From NCBI GenBank assembly GCA_007128495.1, contig SKXH01000158.1:1-13802 (forward strand): 13,802 nucleotides of DNA, in the 5' to 3' direction. This document shows, in pieces, positions 7,382 to 13,802 of the stretch. Source of the stretch: Bacteroidota bacterium. Its GTDB lineage: Bacteria; Bacteroidota; Ignavibacteria; T3Sed10-11. A program made the translations under genes and the position numbers. The notes below the pieces were generated by a model. It ran no database searches. It saw nothing but the letters and a program-made list of their open reading frames with translations, and was not told the DNA's origin. Positions within the stretch are counted from its first letter, which is position 1. Each line of letters starts with the position of its first letter.

Positions 7382-7924
7382 TTATTCAACTCGTGTTTGA
7401 CCGGTTACACGGTAAATGGTGTAATTGTTCAATCCGGCATCCGATTCCATACCGTACCCTTCTATAATTTCATCGGGTGACGTTATTTTCACAAATTTAT
7501 CCGTGTGTATCTGTTCAGTTTTATTCTCCCAATGAATTTCTTCTGTCTCGAGGACGGTACCGTCATCGCCTTCGATAACGACATTTCCGTAACCTGACAG
7601 GTCTTGTGTTTCATCGTCTACCTCTCCACGGTCGGAAACTAATACGGAAGTTATCTCACCCTCCTCATTATAAAAATCTATGTGAACACCATTTTCAAGA
7701 AGCGTAATTTTTTTCTCGGAGAATACGGCGATATAGCCGGCATGTATAATAGCAGACACGACTCCTTCATTGGATACAATAATCGTACTGTCCCAGCTTT
7801 CCTGATCGGGTAATTCCTCAGCATCCATACCTTCGACAATACTCGGTCGTATCCGTTGTTCGCATCCGACCAAACCGCCGATAAAAATAATTAAAATGAT
7901 AAATAAAACAACACTGTTTCTCAT
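7382..7924 (-). CDS. lptC: LPS export periplasmic protein LptC, lipoprotein form
   Basis: Predicted inner-membrane-associated component that hands LPS from LptB2FG to LptA. 180 aa. The N-terminus is a lipoprotein signal: hydrophobic residues 5-19 followed by the lipobox LVGC with Cys21 as acylation site, instead of the transmembrane anchor of E. coli LptC. The remainder is beta-strand rich. The C-terminal part (GTVLETEEIHWENKTEQIHT, then ITSPDEIIEGYGMESDAGL) is the typical LptC signature. The ATG overlaps the kdsD stop (ATGA), and the stop lies 4 nt before lptA. Sequence match is moderate but the context is decisive. Confidence 0.88.
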   Translation of the reverse strand: MRNSVVLFIILIIFIGGLVGCEQRIRPSIVEGMDAEELPDQESWDSTIIVSNEGVVSAIIHAGYIAVFSEKKITLLENGVHIDFYNEEGEITSVLVSDRGEVDDETQDLSGYGNVVIEGDDGTVLETEEIHWENKTEQIHTDKFVKITSPDEIIEGYGMESDAGLNNYTIYRVTGQTRVE

Positions 7925-8928
7925 CGTTGTGCCAGCCCTGCCTTTACCAGATCATGTAAATGAATTATCCCCACCGGTGTATATCTCTCATCAACCACAA
8001 CAAGCTGAGTTATACTGTACATTTCCATTTGCTGCATTGCAGTTGCAGCGAGTGTATCCGGTCGTATCGTTTTCGGATTTTTTGTCATTACATCCGCTGC
8101 GGTCAATGAATTTATGTTTAGAGTTCTACCGAGCAGTCTGCGCAGATCACCGTCGGTGATGATACCGCTCAGCCGACCGCCTTTGTCGACAATACACGTT
8201 GCACCAAGCCGTTTGGATGTTATCTCGATAATTGCATCTGTTAAAGAGACCGACTCACTCACCACCGGTGTTGCATCTCCTTTGATCATCATTTCCTGAA
8301 CTTTCAGCAACAACCGTTTCCCGATATGTCCGCCGGGATGAAACCGTGCAAAATCTTCACGAGTGAAATCCCGTTTTTCAAGTAACGTCACCGCGAGAGC
8401 ATCGCCTAATACAAGTGTCGCAGTAGTTGAGGTCGTCGGTGCAAGATCGAGCGAGCACGCTTCCTGTTCAACACTAATATCGAGAATAATTTGTGCATGT
8501 TGTGCGATCTTCGAGTCCGGGTTACCGACAATTGCAATTATCGGTACCTCGATACGTTGAAGGAGCGGAATAAGATTTACTATTTCTTCAGTATTGCCGC
8601 TTTTTGAAATACATATCACGATGTCTTCGCTGCGCACCATCCCCAGATCACCGTGTACAGCATCTGATGGATGTAAATAGATAGCCGGCGTCCCCGTTGA
8701 GTTCATTGTTGCCACGATCTTTTTCCCGACGATACCCGATTTTCCCATACCGGTTACTACAACCCGTCCCTTGCACTTGAGAAGCATCTCGACGGCTTGA
8801 GCAAAAGTCTCGTCGATCTTGTTGACAAGGTTTTGAACTGCCTTACTTTCTATTTCGACAACCCGCCGCCCCCGATTTATAATATCAGCGCTATCTATAT
8901 CGGAAACTGTTGTCTGCTCGTTATTCAC
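7921..8928 (-). CDS. kdsD: Arabinose-5-phosphate isomerase KdsD (KpsF/GutQ family)
   Basis: Predicted interconversion of ribulose-5-phosphate and arabinose-5-phosphate, the first step of Kdo synthesis. 335 aa with the standard layout: an SIS sugar isomerase domain (about residues 43-185), with MGKSGIVGKKIVATMNSTGT, the conserved HPSDAVHGDLGM and SKSGNTEEI, then FARFHPGG, and two CBS domains (about 213-270 and 279-333). The start is GTG at 8928: AGGA lies about 8 nt upstream, and the preceding stop is only 1 nt away (TAA-C-GTG). Neighbouring kdsC and kdsA confirm the Kdo role over gutQ-type sorbitol use. Confidence 0.95.
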   Translation of the reverse strand: MNNEQTTVSDIDSADIINRGRRVVEIESKAVQNLVNKIDETFAQAVEMLLKCKGRVVVTGMGKSGIVGKKIVATMNSTGTPAIYLHPSDAVHGDLGMVRSEDIVICISKSGNTEEIVNLIPLLQRIEVPIIAIVGNPDSKIAQHAQIILDISVEQEACSLDLAPTTSTTATLVLGDALAVTLLEKRDFTREDFARFHPGGHIGKRLLLKVQEMMIKGDATPVVSESVSLTDAIIEITSKRLGATCIVDKGGRLSGIITDGDLRRLLGRTLNINSLTAADVMTKNPKTIRPDTLAATAMQQMEMYSITQLVVVDERYTPVGIIHLHDLVKAGLAQR

Positions 8929-8929
8929 G

Positions 8930-9691
8930 TTATTTCCTTTTGAAAATTGATGTCAGCATATCTGTAACCTTTTGTTTTTGATCGTCCGTCGATTCTTTAT
9001 CGTTCCGGACCGATATTCGACGCCACGTTTTGTTGTATCGAATAAATGCTTCACGAAGATCCTCATCCGTATAGTCGTCAAGCATACTAAAGAGATTTTT
9101 TGACTGTAACGCTATAGACGGATCTTTTATTTGTTTATACTGCATTAATTCATTGTAATAGTTGGTGCCGGGAATAGGATGATTAACACCGTCTGATTCG
9201 TCGTATATCCAGATATTTTTATCTTCTCTGCAAATCACCAAGATTGCGGCCGGTTTACCGGGATTTACCGTTACCTCCCGTACTGCGTTGCCGCAGAACG
9301 GACACACACTCCCCGGTTCCCACGTCGAATATGTTACCTTTCTTTTAATCTTTAAATCTTCGGGTATTTCCTCATTGTGCAAGTTCGTGATCTGCACCTC
9401 AAGTTGCCCGGCAACATATTCGTGAACCGAAACCGTTATTTTCCCAATATCGGACTCTATTATGCCATTAGCAAATACCCGCTCCATCGGCCCTTCGAGT
9501 TCCGGTGTATCGCCGGATTCTCCCATGATCAGATCGCCTTCACCCCATCTTCCCTGTCCTATGACCTGAAGCGAAGTAAGAAGCGAACGGTATTTTCTAT
9601 ATCCCTCTCGTTTTTCCGGTAAAATCCACTCTACCAATGACCACTCTTTTTCACTCAACGGCCGCGGATATGTGTTGTTCTGTTCATCCAT
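8930..9691 (-). CDS. Unrecognised cytoplasmic protein within the Kdo operon
   Basis: I do not recognise this 253-aa protein. It has no signal peptide or membrane segment and is probably cytoplasmic. The first half mixes helix (residues 13-42) with beta-strand-like sequence (65-125). A single knuckle CPFC at residues 130-133 could bind metal, with a further Cys154 but no second CxxC pair, so a complete zinc ribbon is not evident unless the protein dimerises. The C-terminal third (from about 180) is predicted helical and rich in charged residues, including DDYTDEDLREAFIRYNKTWRRI. It is 8 nt after kdsC and 1 nt before kdsD. The only ribosome-binding motif, GAGGA, directly touches the ATG, which is unusual. 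Location suggests a link with Kdo or envelope synthesis, but this is inference. Confidence 0.85.
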   Translation of the reverse strand: MDEQNNTYPRPLSEKEWSLVEWILPEKREGYRKYRSLLTSLQVIGQGRWGEGDLIMGESGDTPELEGPMERVFANGIIESDIGKITVSVHEYVAGQLEVQITNLHNEEIPEDLKIKRKVTYSTWEPGSVCPFCGNAVREVTVNPGKPAAILVICREDKNIWIYDESDGVNHPIPGTNYYNELMQYKQIKDPSIALQSKNLFSMLDDYTDEDLREAFIRYNKTWRRISVRNDKESTDDQKQKVTDMLTSIFKRK

Positions 9692-9699
9692 TCCTCACA

Positions 9700-10233
9700 C
9701 TACTCAATAAATCCCTTCGCCTTAAAGATTAAGTCGATAAACTCTCGCACAGCCCCTTTACCGCCCGGTGCTTTTGTAATATAATCAACCTTTCGCTTAA
9801 CTTCAGGTCGGGCAGTTGACGGAGCTGAACTCAGACCGACTTTTTGTAATACCGGGAGATCGAAAAGGTCATCTCCCATATACGCTACTTCACTATCGTT
9901 AACTTTTCGTTTTTGTTTAATATCTTCATACGCTTCCGTTTTATTAAACGATCCCTGATACACATCATTAATACCGAGCTCCTCCGCCCGTAGCTGTACG
10001 ACTTTTGAATTCCGGGCGGTAATAATCCCAACCGCAAGTCCTTTTTCAAATGCCTTAACTATACCATACCCATCATGGACGTCAAAGGTTTTAATTTCGA
10101 CCGGCTCTTCCTCGTCATTCAGTTTACCATAGGTAATATCGCCATTTGTTAATACACCGTCAACATCTAACAATATGAGCTTGATCAGCCGGGCCTTTTC
10201 TAAAACTATTTTTTTTGAACGTATTTTATACAT
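9700..10233 (-). CDS. kdsC: 3-deoxy-D-manno-octulosonate 8-phosphate phosphatase KdsC
   Basis: Predicted HAD-superfamily phosphatase that removes phosphate from Kdo-8-phosphate to give Kdo. 177 aa, a cap-less tetrameric subtype by length. Motif I is DVDGVLT with nucleophile Asp23 and Asp25, motif II is the Thr72 of TAR, motif III is Lys98, and motif IV is GDDLFDLP (residues 120-127). The C-terminal GGKGAVREF is characteristic of KdsC. It starts 39 nt after kdsA, the longest gap inside the core operon, and no convincing Shine-Dalgarno sequence precedes the ATG, which sits in an AT-rich TATATATA stretch. Cytoplasmic. Confidence 0.95.
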   Translation of the reverse strand: MYKIRSKKIVLEKARLIKLILLDVDGVLTNGDITYGKLNDEEEPVEIKTFDVHDGYGIVKAFEKGLAVGIITARNSKVVQLRAEELGINDVYQGSFNKTEAYEDIKQKRKVNDSEVAYMGDDLFDLPVLQKVGLSSAPSTARPEVKRKVDYITKAPGGKGAVREFIDLIFKAKGFIE

Positions 10234-10272
10234 TATATATAACGCCAGTTAAAAGTGTATGTTCCAATCAAA

Positions 10273-11091
10273 TCACGCAAGTGCATCACGTATCAGCAAA
10301 ACCTCTTTTATCAGATACTGGAGTTTGTCCAGCACAAGTTGACTGCCTGCATCGCTTTTTGCACTCGGCGGGTCGGGATGAGTTTCGATAAAGAGGGCAT
10401 CGCAGCCCGCGGCAACAGCGGCTTTTGCCAGCGGAGCTATAAATTGCGGGCGGCCTCCTGTGGCATTGCTCGCTCCTCCGGGTACCTGTACTGAGTGAGT
10501 CGCATCGAAAACAACGGGATGACCGGTCGATTTCATAATGGGAATTGAGCGCATATCGACTACCAGATCTTCATAACCGAAGGTTGTACCGCGCTCGGTC
10601 AAAATAACCCCCGGACTTCCGGCAGCGATAACTTTTTCCGCCTGGAATTTCATTTTCTCCGGCGCCATAAATTGTCCTTTCTTGATATTAACCGGCTTTC
10701 CGGTACGCCCCGCCGCACGCAGCAGTTCCGTCTGGCGGCATAAAAATGCGGGGATCTGCAATATATCAACGACTTCCGCAGCAATTCCACACTCCTGCTC
10801 CGTATGCACATCCGTGATCAGCGGAAACCCGAACTCATTTTTCACTGTCTCCATCATCTTCAAAGCTTCGTCCATACCGATCCCGATAAAAGAGGTATCA
10901 CTCGTACGGTTTGCTTTTTTATACGACGACTTAAAAACAATCGGAATATCATATTGCTTCTTCAATGTTAAAAGCTTTTTTGCGACCGTAAATAACATTT
11001 CACGGCCTTCAACCACACACGGTCCTAACAAAAAGGCAAGCGGGTAGCCATCACCAATTACAATATCCTGTATGCAGACTATGTTTTTCAT
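10273..11091 (-). CDS. kdsA: 3-deoxy-8-phosphooctulonate synthase KdsA, metal-type
   Basis: Predicted to condense phosphoenolpyruvate with arabinose-5-phosphate to Kdo-8-phosphate. 272 aa, full length. It has LLGPCVVEG (Cys25), FKSSYKKANR (53-62), TDVHTEQE (93-100), KKGQFMAPEKM (137-147), TERGTTFGYEDLVVDMRSIP (165-184) and THSVQVPGG (198-206). Cys25, His199, Glu236 and Asp247 match the four metal ligands of metal-dependent enzymes such as that of Aquifex; E. coli-type metal-free enzymes have Asn in place of the Cys. It follows the symporter by 19 nt and leads the Kdo genes. It is homologous to the AroF encoded further down the same operon. Confidence 0.96.
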   Translation of the reverse strand: MKNIVCIQDIVIGDGYPLAFLLGPCVVEGREMLFTVAKKLLTLKKQYDIPIVFKSSYKKANRTSDTSFIGIGMDEALKMMETVKNEFGFPLITDVHTEQECGIAAEVVDILQIPAFLCRQTELLRAAGRTGKPVNIKKGQFMAPEKMKFQAEKVIAAGSPGVILTERGTTFGYEDLVVDMRSIPIMKSTGHPVVFDATHSVQVPGGASNATGGRPQFIAPLAKAAVAAGCDALFIETHPDPPSAKSDAGSQLVLDKLQYLIKEVLLIRDALA

Positions 11092-11110
11092 TTCAAATCT
11101 TTTCGCTTAT

Positions 11111-12652
11111 TTACGCTGCTTGTTTACTTGTGTCCGATCGTTTGCCTTCGGATTCGGATATGATCACATTGGCGGCGGCATCCCCGGTAACATTGGTCAG
11201 CGTTCTCATCATATCAAGTATCCGGTCGACACCAAGAATTAATGCTACACCTTCTTCCGGTACACCGATTGCCCGGAGTACAATGATCAGCATAACGATA
11301 CCGACTCCCGGAACGGGTGCAGTTCCTATTGATGCCAGTGTGGCCGTCAGCACGACCGTGAGCTGCTGGGCAATCGTAAGATCAAATCCATACACCTGAG
11401 CAATAAAGACGGCAGCAACTCCCTGATACAATGCGGTACCATCCATATTGATGGTTGCACCCAGCGGCAAGATAAAACTTGTTGTCTCTTTCGAGCATCC
11501 CATTTTTTCTTCGCCGAGCCGCATATTAATCGGCAAAGTAGCAGCGCTTGAACTTGTGCTGAATGCAATAAGCTGAGCGGGACGTATTTCTTTAAAGAAA
11601 TATAAATACGGCATCGATGATAATCCCTTCAGCAAGATTCCATACGTGATAAACATATGTATGAGTAAACCAATAACTACGGCCATGACATACCATATCA
11701 ATGTACCGAGTATATCGAAGCCGAACTCTCCCACCGTTGCAGCGATGAGGGCAAAGACCCCGTACGGAGCAATCTTCATCACGAACTCCACAAGCTTGAT
11801 CATCGCATCCATAATACCTTCGAACAACTTAATTACCGGTTCGGCTTTTTCTCTCGGTATAGAGGTAAGAATTAAACCGAACACAATGCCAAAGAATACT
11901 ATCTGCAGCATTTCACCTTCTGCCATCGCCTGTAATGGATTGGTCGGCACCATGTTCACGATCTGATCTATAACGCTGACCTCAAGTTCTTCATCGATGC
12001 GGGCTTCGACATCCTCCTGATACTCCGAGACAAACCGCTCCCGTGGTTCTTCAGCCATTCGAAGTCCCGGCTGGATAATATTAGCCGCGGAAAGTCCGAT
12101 CGTAATTGCGATGGATGTCGTCACCACATAATATCCTATCGTTTTTGCACCGATTGATGCAACTTTGGTAAGGTCGGTTAAACTTGTTGCCCCCACAATC
12201 AGAGATGAAACTACAAGCGGAATAGCAATAAACGTAAGCAGCCGAATGAATATTGTTCCGATAGGACGGACAGCGGTCGCGACGGTTCCCACTGTTTCAA
12301 CCTTTCGAATGGTATCGTAGACCCGGGTAACCCGTTCACCGGTTTCTTCATCGATTTTAATTACTTCAATACGAGCTTGGCGGCGTTCGGAGGGGCGTAA
12401 GCGTTCGATATTTCGTATGAGTCCATCTTGTTCGGAACGGCCAAAATTCCACTCCCGGTCTTTGGCATAGACCGTTATATTCTCCCAATTTCTTACATCG
12501 GCGGTTTCTATTTCTCCATCGGGACCGTGTTCTATTTGAACTCTGTGTCTGTCAACATTGAAGATTGCCCCGAATATCGCACCAACGACCAACGCAATGA
12601 GTATTTTTGTATAAAGCTCAAAGGAAAGAAATTTCTTTACGATCGAGATCAT
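11111..12652 (-). CDS. Dicarboxylate/amino-acid:cation symporter (DAACS/SDF family) with large extra loop
   Basis: Predicted inner-membrane sodium- or proton-coupled transporter for glutamate, aspartate or C4-dicarboxylates. From ATG 12652 it has 513 aa versus about 420-440 in typical relatives. TM1 is at about residues 15-32. It is followed by a hydrophilic, charged insertion of roughly 90 residues (about 33-124), then the usual core. HP1 has STSSSAATLP (365-374), TM7 has NMDGT (402-406), HP2 has TAPVPGVGIVML, and TM8 has LDMMRTLTNVTGD. There Arg483, Asn487 and Asp491 match the GltPh residues Arg397, Asn401 and Asp405, favouring an acidic substrate. An in-frame TTG at 12682 would add ten residues but lies only about 9 nt from the predicted transcription start, so ATG is preferred, although no good Shine-Dalgarno is visible. 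It probably heads the operon that continues into kdsA. Confidence 0.93.
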   Translation of the reverse strand: MISIVKKFLSFELYTKILIALVVGAIFGAIFNVDRHRVQIEHGPDGEIETADVRNWENITVYAKDREWNFGRSEQDGLIRNIERLRPSERRQARIEVIKIDEETGERVTRVYDTIRKVETVGTVATAVRPIGTIFIRLLTFIAIPLVVSSLIVGATSLTDLTKVASIGAKTIGYYVVTTSIAITIGLSAANIIQPGLRMAEEPRERFVSEYQEDVEARIDEELEVSVIDQIVNMVPTNPLQAMAEGEMLQIVFFGIVFGLILTSIPREKAEPVIKLFEGIMDAMIKLVEFVMKIAPYGVFALIAATVGEFGFDILGTLIWYVMAVVIGLLIHMFITYGILLKGLSSMPYLYFFKEIRPAQLIAFSTSSSAATLPINMRLGEEKMGCSKETTSFILPLGATINMDGTALYQGVAAVFIAQVYGFDLTIAQQLTVVLTATLASIGTAPVPGVGIVMLIIVLRAIGVPEEGVALILGVDRILDMMRTLTNVTGDAAANVIISESEGKRSDTSKQAA

Positions 12653-12697
12653 TAAGCAAGCATTTAATGTGATGGAATACAAAAATTAAAACATTGA

Positions 12698-12726
12698 ATA
12701 ATAACAATTTTTGGTGAGGAAATCAA
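12698..12726 (-). promoter_or_regulatory. Sigma70-like promoter in front of the symporter-kds-lpt-aro operon
   Basis: On the minus strand TTGATT (12726-12721) and TATTAT (12703-12698) are spaced by exactly 17 bp, matching 4/6 and 5/6 of consensus. Transcription would start near 12691, leaving a leader of about 40 nt before ATG 12652. The surrounding DNA is very AT-rich, so chance matches are possible. Confidence 0.55.
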
Positions 12727-12748
12727 AAAAAATCAATGAGATAGGAAT

Positions 12749-12778
12749 CGGGGTAACCGGAGCGAAATGGTTACCCCG
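12749..12778. terminator. Perfect 10-bp hairpin after the FKBP gene
   Basis: CGGGGTAACC (12749-12758) and GGTTACCCCG (12769-12778) pair perfectly around a 10-nt loop. It lies 10 nt after the FKBP stop. On the minus strand a T8 run follows only 16 nt later (12732-12725), so it is not a textbook intrinsic terminator; it may terminate weakly or protect the mRNA 3' end. The symporter promoter lies just beyond it, consistent with a transcription-unit boundary. Confidence 0.55.
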
Positions 12779-12788
12779 TTGTAAATAA

Positions 12789-13220
12789 TTAACGTTCGAT
12801 ATCGACTACGTCTATTTCGAATGTCAATGCTTTTCCGGCCAATGGATGATTTGTATCGAGGGTAACAGTCGTTTCACTCAAATCAACTACTTGAGCGGGT
12901 ATTGGTTCCTGTCCCTGTGCCTCAAGCGCAAGCTGCATACCGACTTCGAGTTTTAAATCCGGCGGTACCTGCTTTCGCTCGATTACATGAACTAACTCGT
13001 CTTTCCGATCTCCGAATGCTTCTTCAGGTGGGAGATCGAATGTTTTTTTCTCGCCGGGCTGCATTCCAATGAGTGCCTGTTCAAATCCGGGAATTATTTT
13101 CCCTTCTCCTACCTTGAGCTGCAACGGTTCTTTTTCCTGAGATGAATCGAATACTTCACCTTCCTGCAGCTTTCCGGTATAATGGACATGCACGACATCT
13201 CCCTCTCGGACTCCTTCCAT
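12789..13220 (-). CDS. FKBP-type peptidyl-prolyl cis-trans isomerase, SlyD-like
   Basis: Predicted prolyl isomerase and folding helper in the cytoplasm (no signal peptide). 143 aa with the SlyD layout. The FKBP strand segments are at residues 1-70 (VREGDVVHVHYTGKLQEGEVFDSS, GEGKIIPGFEQALIGMQPGE). An insert-in-flap chaperone domain spans about 71-121 (FGDRKDELVHVIERKQVP...). The closing segment is TLDTNHPLAGKALTFEIDVV. The His/Cys-rich metal-binding tail of E. coli SlyD is absent; the protein ends VDIER. The start is certain: AAGGAGG at 13235-13229 is a perfect Shine-Dalgarno 8 nt before the ATG. It lies between the purE-side T9 hairpin and its own downstream hairpin, so it is probably monocistronic. 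Confidence 0.95.
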   Translation of the reverse strand: MEGVREGDVVHVHYTGKLQEGEVFDSSQEKEPLQLKVGEGKIIPGFEQALIGMQPGEKKTFDLPPEEAFGDRKDELVHVIERKQVPPDLKLEVGMQLALEAQGQEPIPAQVVDLSETTVTLDTNHPLAGKALTFEIDVVDIER

Positions 13221-13248
13221 AAAATTTTCCTCCTTTTTAATTTATAAG

Positions 13249-13305
13249 AAAAAAAAACCCGCATATTACCTTGTAAACATAAATGTCTACATGGCTTACT
13301 GCGGG
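13249..13305 (-). terminator. Long hairpin followed by T9, between purE and the FKBP gene
   Basis: On the minus strand CCCGCA (13305-13300... to base 13300) pairs with TGCGGG (13263-13258), immediately followed by nine Ts (13257-13249). Between them a second stem forms from TGTAGACAT and ATGTTTACA, with one G-T pair, plus a CC/GG pair. This is the form of a Rho-independent terminator with an unusually long, two-tiered stem. It lies about 50 nt after the purE stop and ends 28 nt before the FKBP start. It may terminate purE transcripts or act as a leader attenuator of the FKBP gene. Confidence 0.7.
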
Positions 13306-13355
13306 ATATCTATATACACTTCAAGTTAAAAAAAATTAATTAAAAGTCAACCGGA

Positions 13356-13802
13356 TCATTCCGGTAGTTTCGCATTGAGCACTTTTTCTTTCTGTTTTTT
13401 TCTGAAGTCGTGCACTTTTCCCTTGATATCGGGATGTTTAATTCCGAGAATTGCAGCCGCATACAGTGCCGCATTCACCGCGCCGGGTTTTCCGATTGCG
13501 AGCGTCGCGACCGGAATACCGCCGGGCATTTGTACCATCGATAACAGCGAATCCAGTCCTTGCAAGGCATCGCTTTTCATCGGTACAGCCAGTACAGGCA
13601 GAACGGTTTTTGCAGCCAGAACACCCGCCAGATGGGCTGCACCGCCTGCGGCAGCGATAATAACCTCAATACCTGCCGCCTCGGCACCCGCAGCATATGC
13701 GAGTGCCTCGTCGGGTGTTCTGTGTGCCGATAATACTTTTACATCGTACGGAATCTCCAAATCCTTCAGCATATTTACTGTATGCTGCATTGTATCCCAG
13801 TC
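13356..13802 (-). CDS. purE: 5-(carboxyamino)imidazole ribonucleotide mutase PurE, N-terminus cut by window edge
   Basis: Predicted to convert N5-carboxyaminoimidazole ribonucleotide to 4-carboxyaminoimidazole ribonucleotide in purine synthesis (class I PurE). 148 residues are visible, and the frame stays open to base 13802. The first residues DWDTM are the second half of the conserved SDW motif, so the true start lies a few codons outside and the internal ATG at 13790 is not it. Conserved features are LSAHRTPDE with the substrate-handling His, AAAGGAAHLAG (usually AHLPG, here Ala for Pro), the DSLLSMVQMPGGIPVATLAIG block and GAVNAALYAAAIL. The C-terminal tail is lysine-rich. The T9 hairpin lies downstream. 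Confidence 0.95.
   Translation of the reverse strand, partial: DWDTMQHTVNMLKDLEIPYDVKVLSAHRTPDEALAYAAGAEAAGIEVIIAAAGGAAHLAGVLAAKTVLPVLAVPMKSDALQGLDSLLSMVQMPGGIPVATLAIGKPGAVNAALYAAAILGIKHPDIKGKVHDFRKKQKEKVLNAKLPE

Noticed and set aside
7378..7389. TTG start for lptA
   Set aside because: It would overlap the lptC stop and add only four residues; ATG 7377 precedes a normal signal peptide.
6793..7467. Long open frame (224 codons) on the + strand opposite lptA
   Set aside because: It lies antisense to a well-supported lptA/lptC region with signal peptide and conserved repeats, and its translation shows no domain or sensible start context.
10234..10272. AT-rich gap between kdsA and kdsC as an internal promoter
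   Set aside because: TATATATA is present, but no -35 box at proper distance is convincing.
13258..13305. Known riboswitch class or small RNA in the hairpin upstream of the FKBP gene
   Set aside because: I could not match it to any riboswitch consensus; it is kept as a terminator or attenuator candidate only.
1..13802. CRISPR array, insertion sequence, phage, toxin-antitoxin or defence genes
   Set aside because: No spaced direct repeats, transposase, integrase or defence motifs are present; genes fill nearly all of the window, and no gap reaches 300 bases.

Overview
The window (about 13.8 kb) is a gene-dense chromosomal stretch from a Gram-negative bacterium. It encodes Kdo synthesis (kdsA, kdsC, kdsD) and the Lpt lipopolysaccharide-export module (lptC, lptA, lptB), so the cell makes an LPS-type outer membrane. 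Several traits fit a deep-branching, non-proteobacterial lineage, perhaps near the Fibrobacterota/FCB assemblage, but this is inference and not proven here. They are: LptC as a lipoprotein, a long multi-repeat OstA-type LptA, a type I-beta DAHP synthase with a ferredoxin-like regulatory domain, a metal-type (Cys) KdsA, and CIRCE/HrcA control. I see no mobile element, CRISPR array, tRNA or rRNA.

Left part, + strand (1-3263): an unrecognised gene that is open to the left edge, then rsmD (16S rRNA methyltransferase), coaD (phosphopantetheine adenylyltransferase) and a class I aminotransferase. These are packed with ATGA overlaps or very short gaps and look like one operon. Next comes a small FmdB-type zinc-ribbon gene with its own promoter. 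That promoter's -10 box runs straight into a near-perfect CIRCE operator (HrcA site). This is the most interesting regulatory signal in the window. A hairpin terminator separates this gene from the convergent minus-strand operon.

Central part, - strand (12652 down to 3317): in transcription order, a dicarboxylate/amino-acid:cation symporter, kdsA, kdsC, an unrecognised 253-aa gene, kdsD, lptC, lptA, lptB, aroF-type DAHP synthase and tyrA. Gaps are 0-39 nt and several junctions overlap. The order gives Kdo precursor synthesis, then LPS transport, then entry into and a branch of aromatic amino-acid synthesis. A good sigma70-type promoter sits in front of the symporter, and no internal terminator is visible, so the whole set may be one transcript. 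Linking Kdo/Lpt genes to aroF-tyrA makes some sense because both pathways draw on phosphoenolpyruvate and pentose/erythrose phosphates, and KdsA and AroF are homologous enzymes.

Right part, - strand: purE (cut by the right edge), a long hairpin followed by T9, an SlyD-like FKBP prolyl isomerase with an excellent ribosome-binding site, and a perfect 10-bp hairpin before the symporter promoter.

The region is mostly housekeeping. I did not find a wholly new system. The items worth following up are the CIRCE-controlled zinc-ribbon gene, the unknown gene between kdsC and kdsD, the large hydrophilic insertion in the symporter, the LPS-aromatic operon fusion and the structured element upstream of the FKBP gene.
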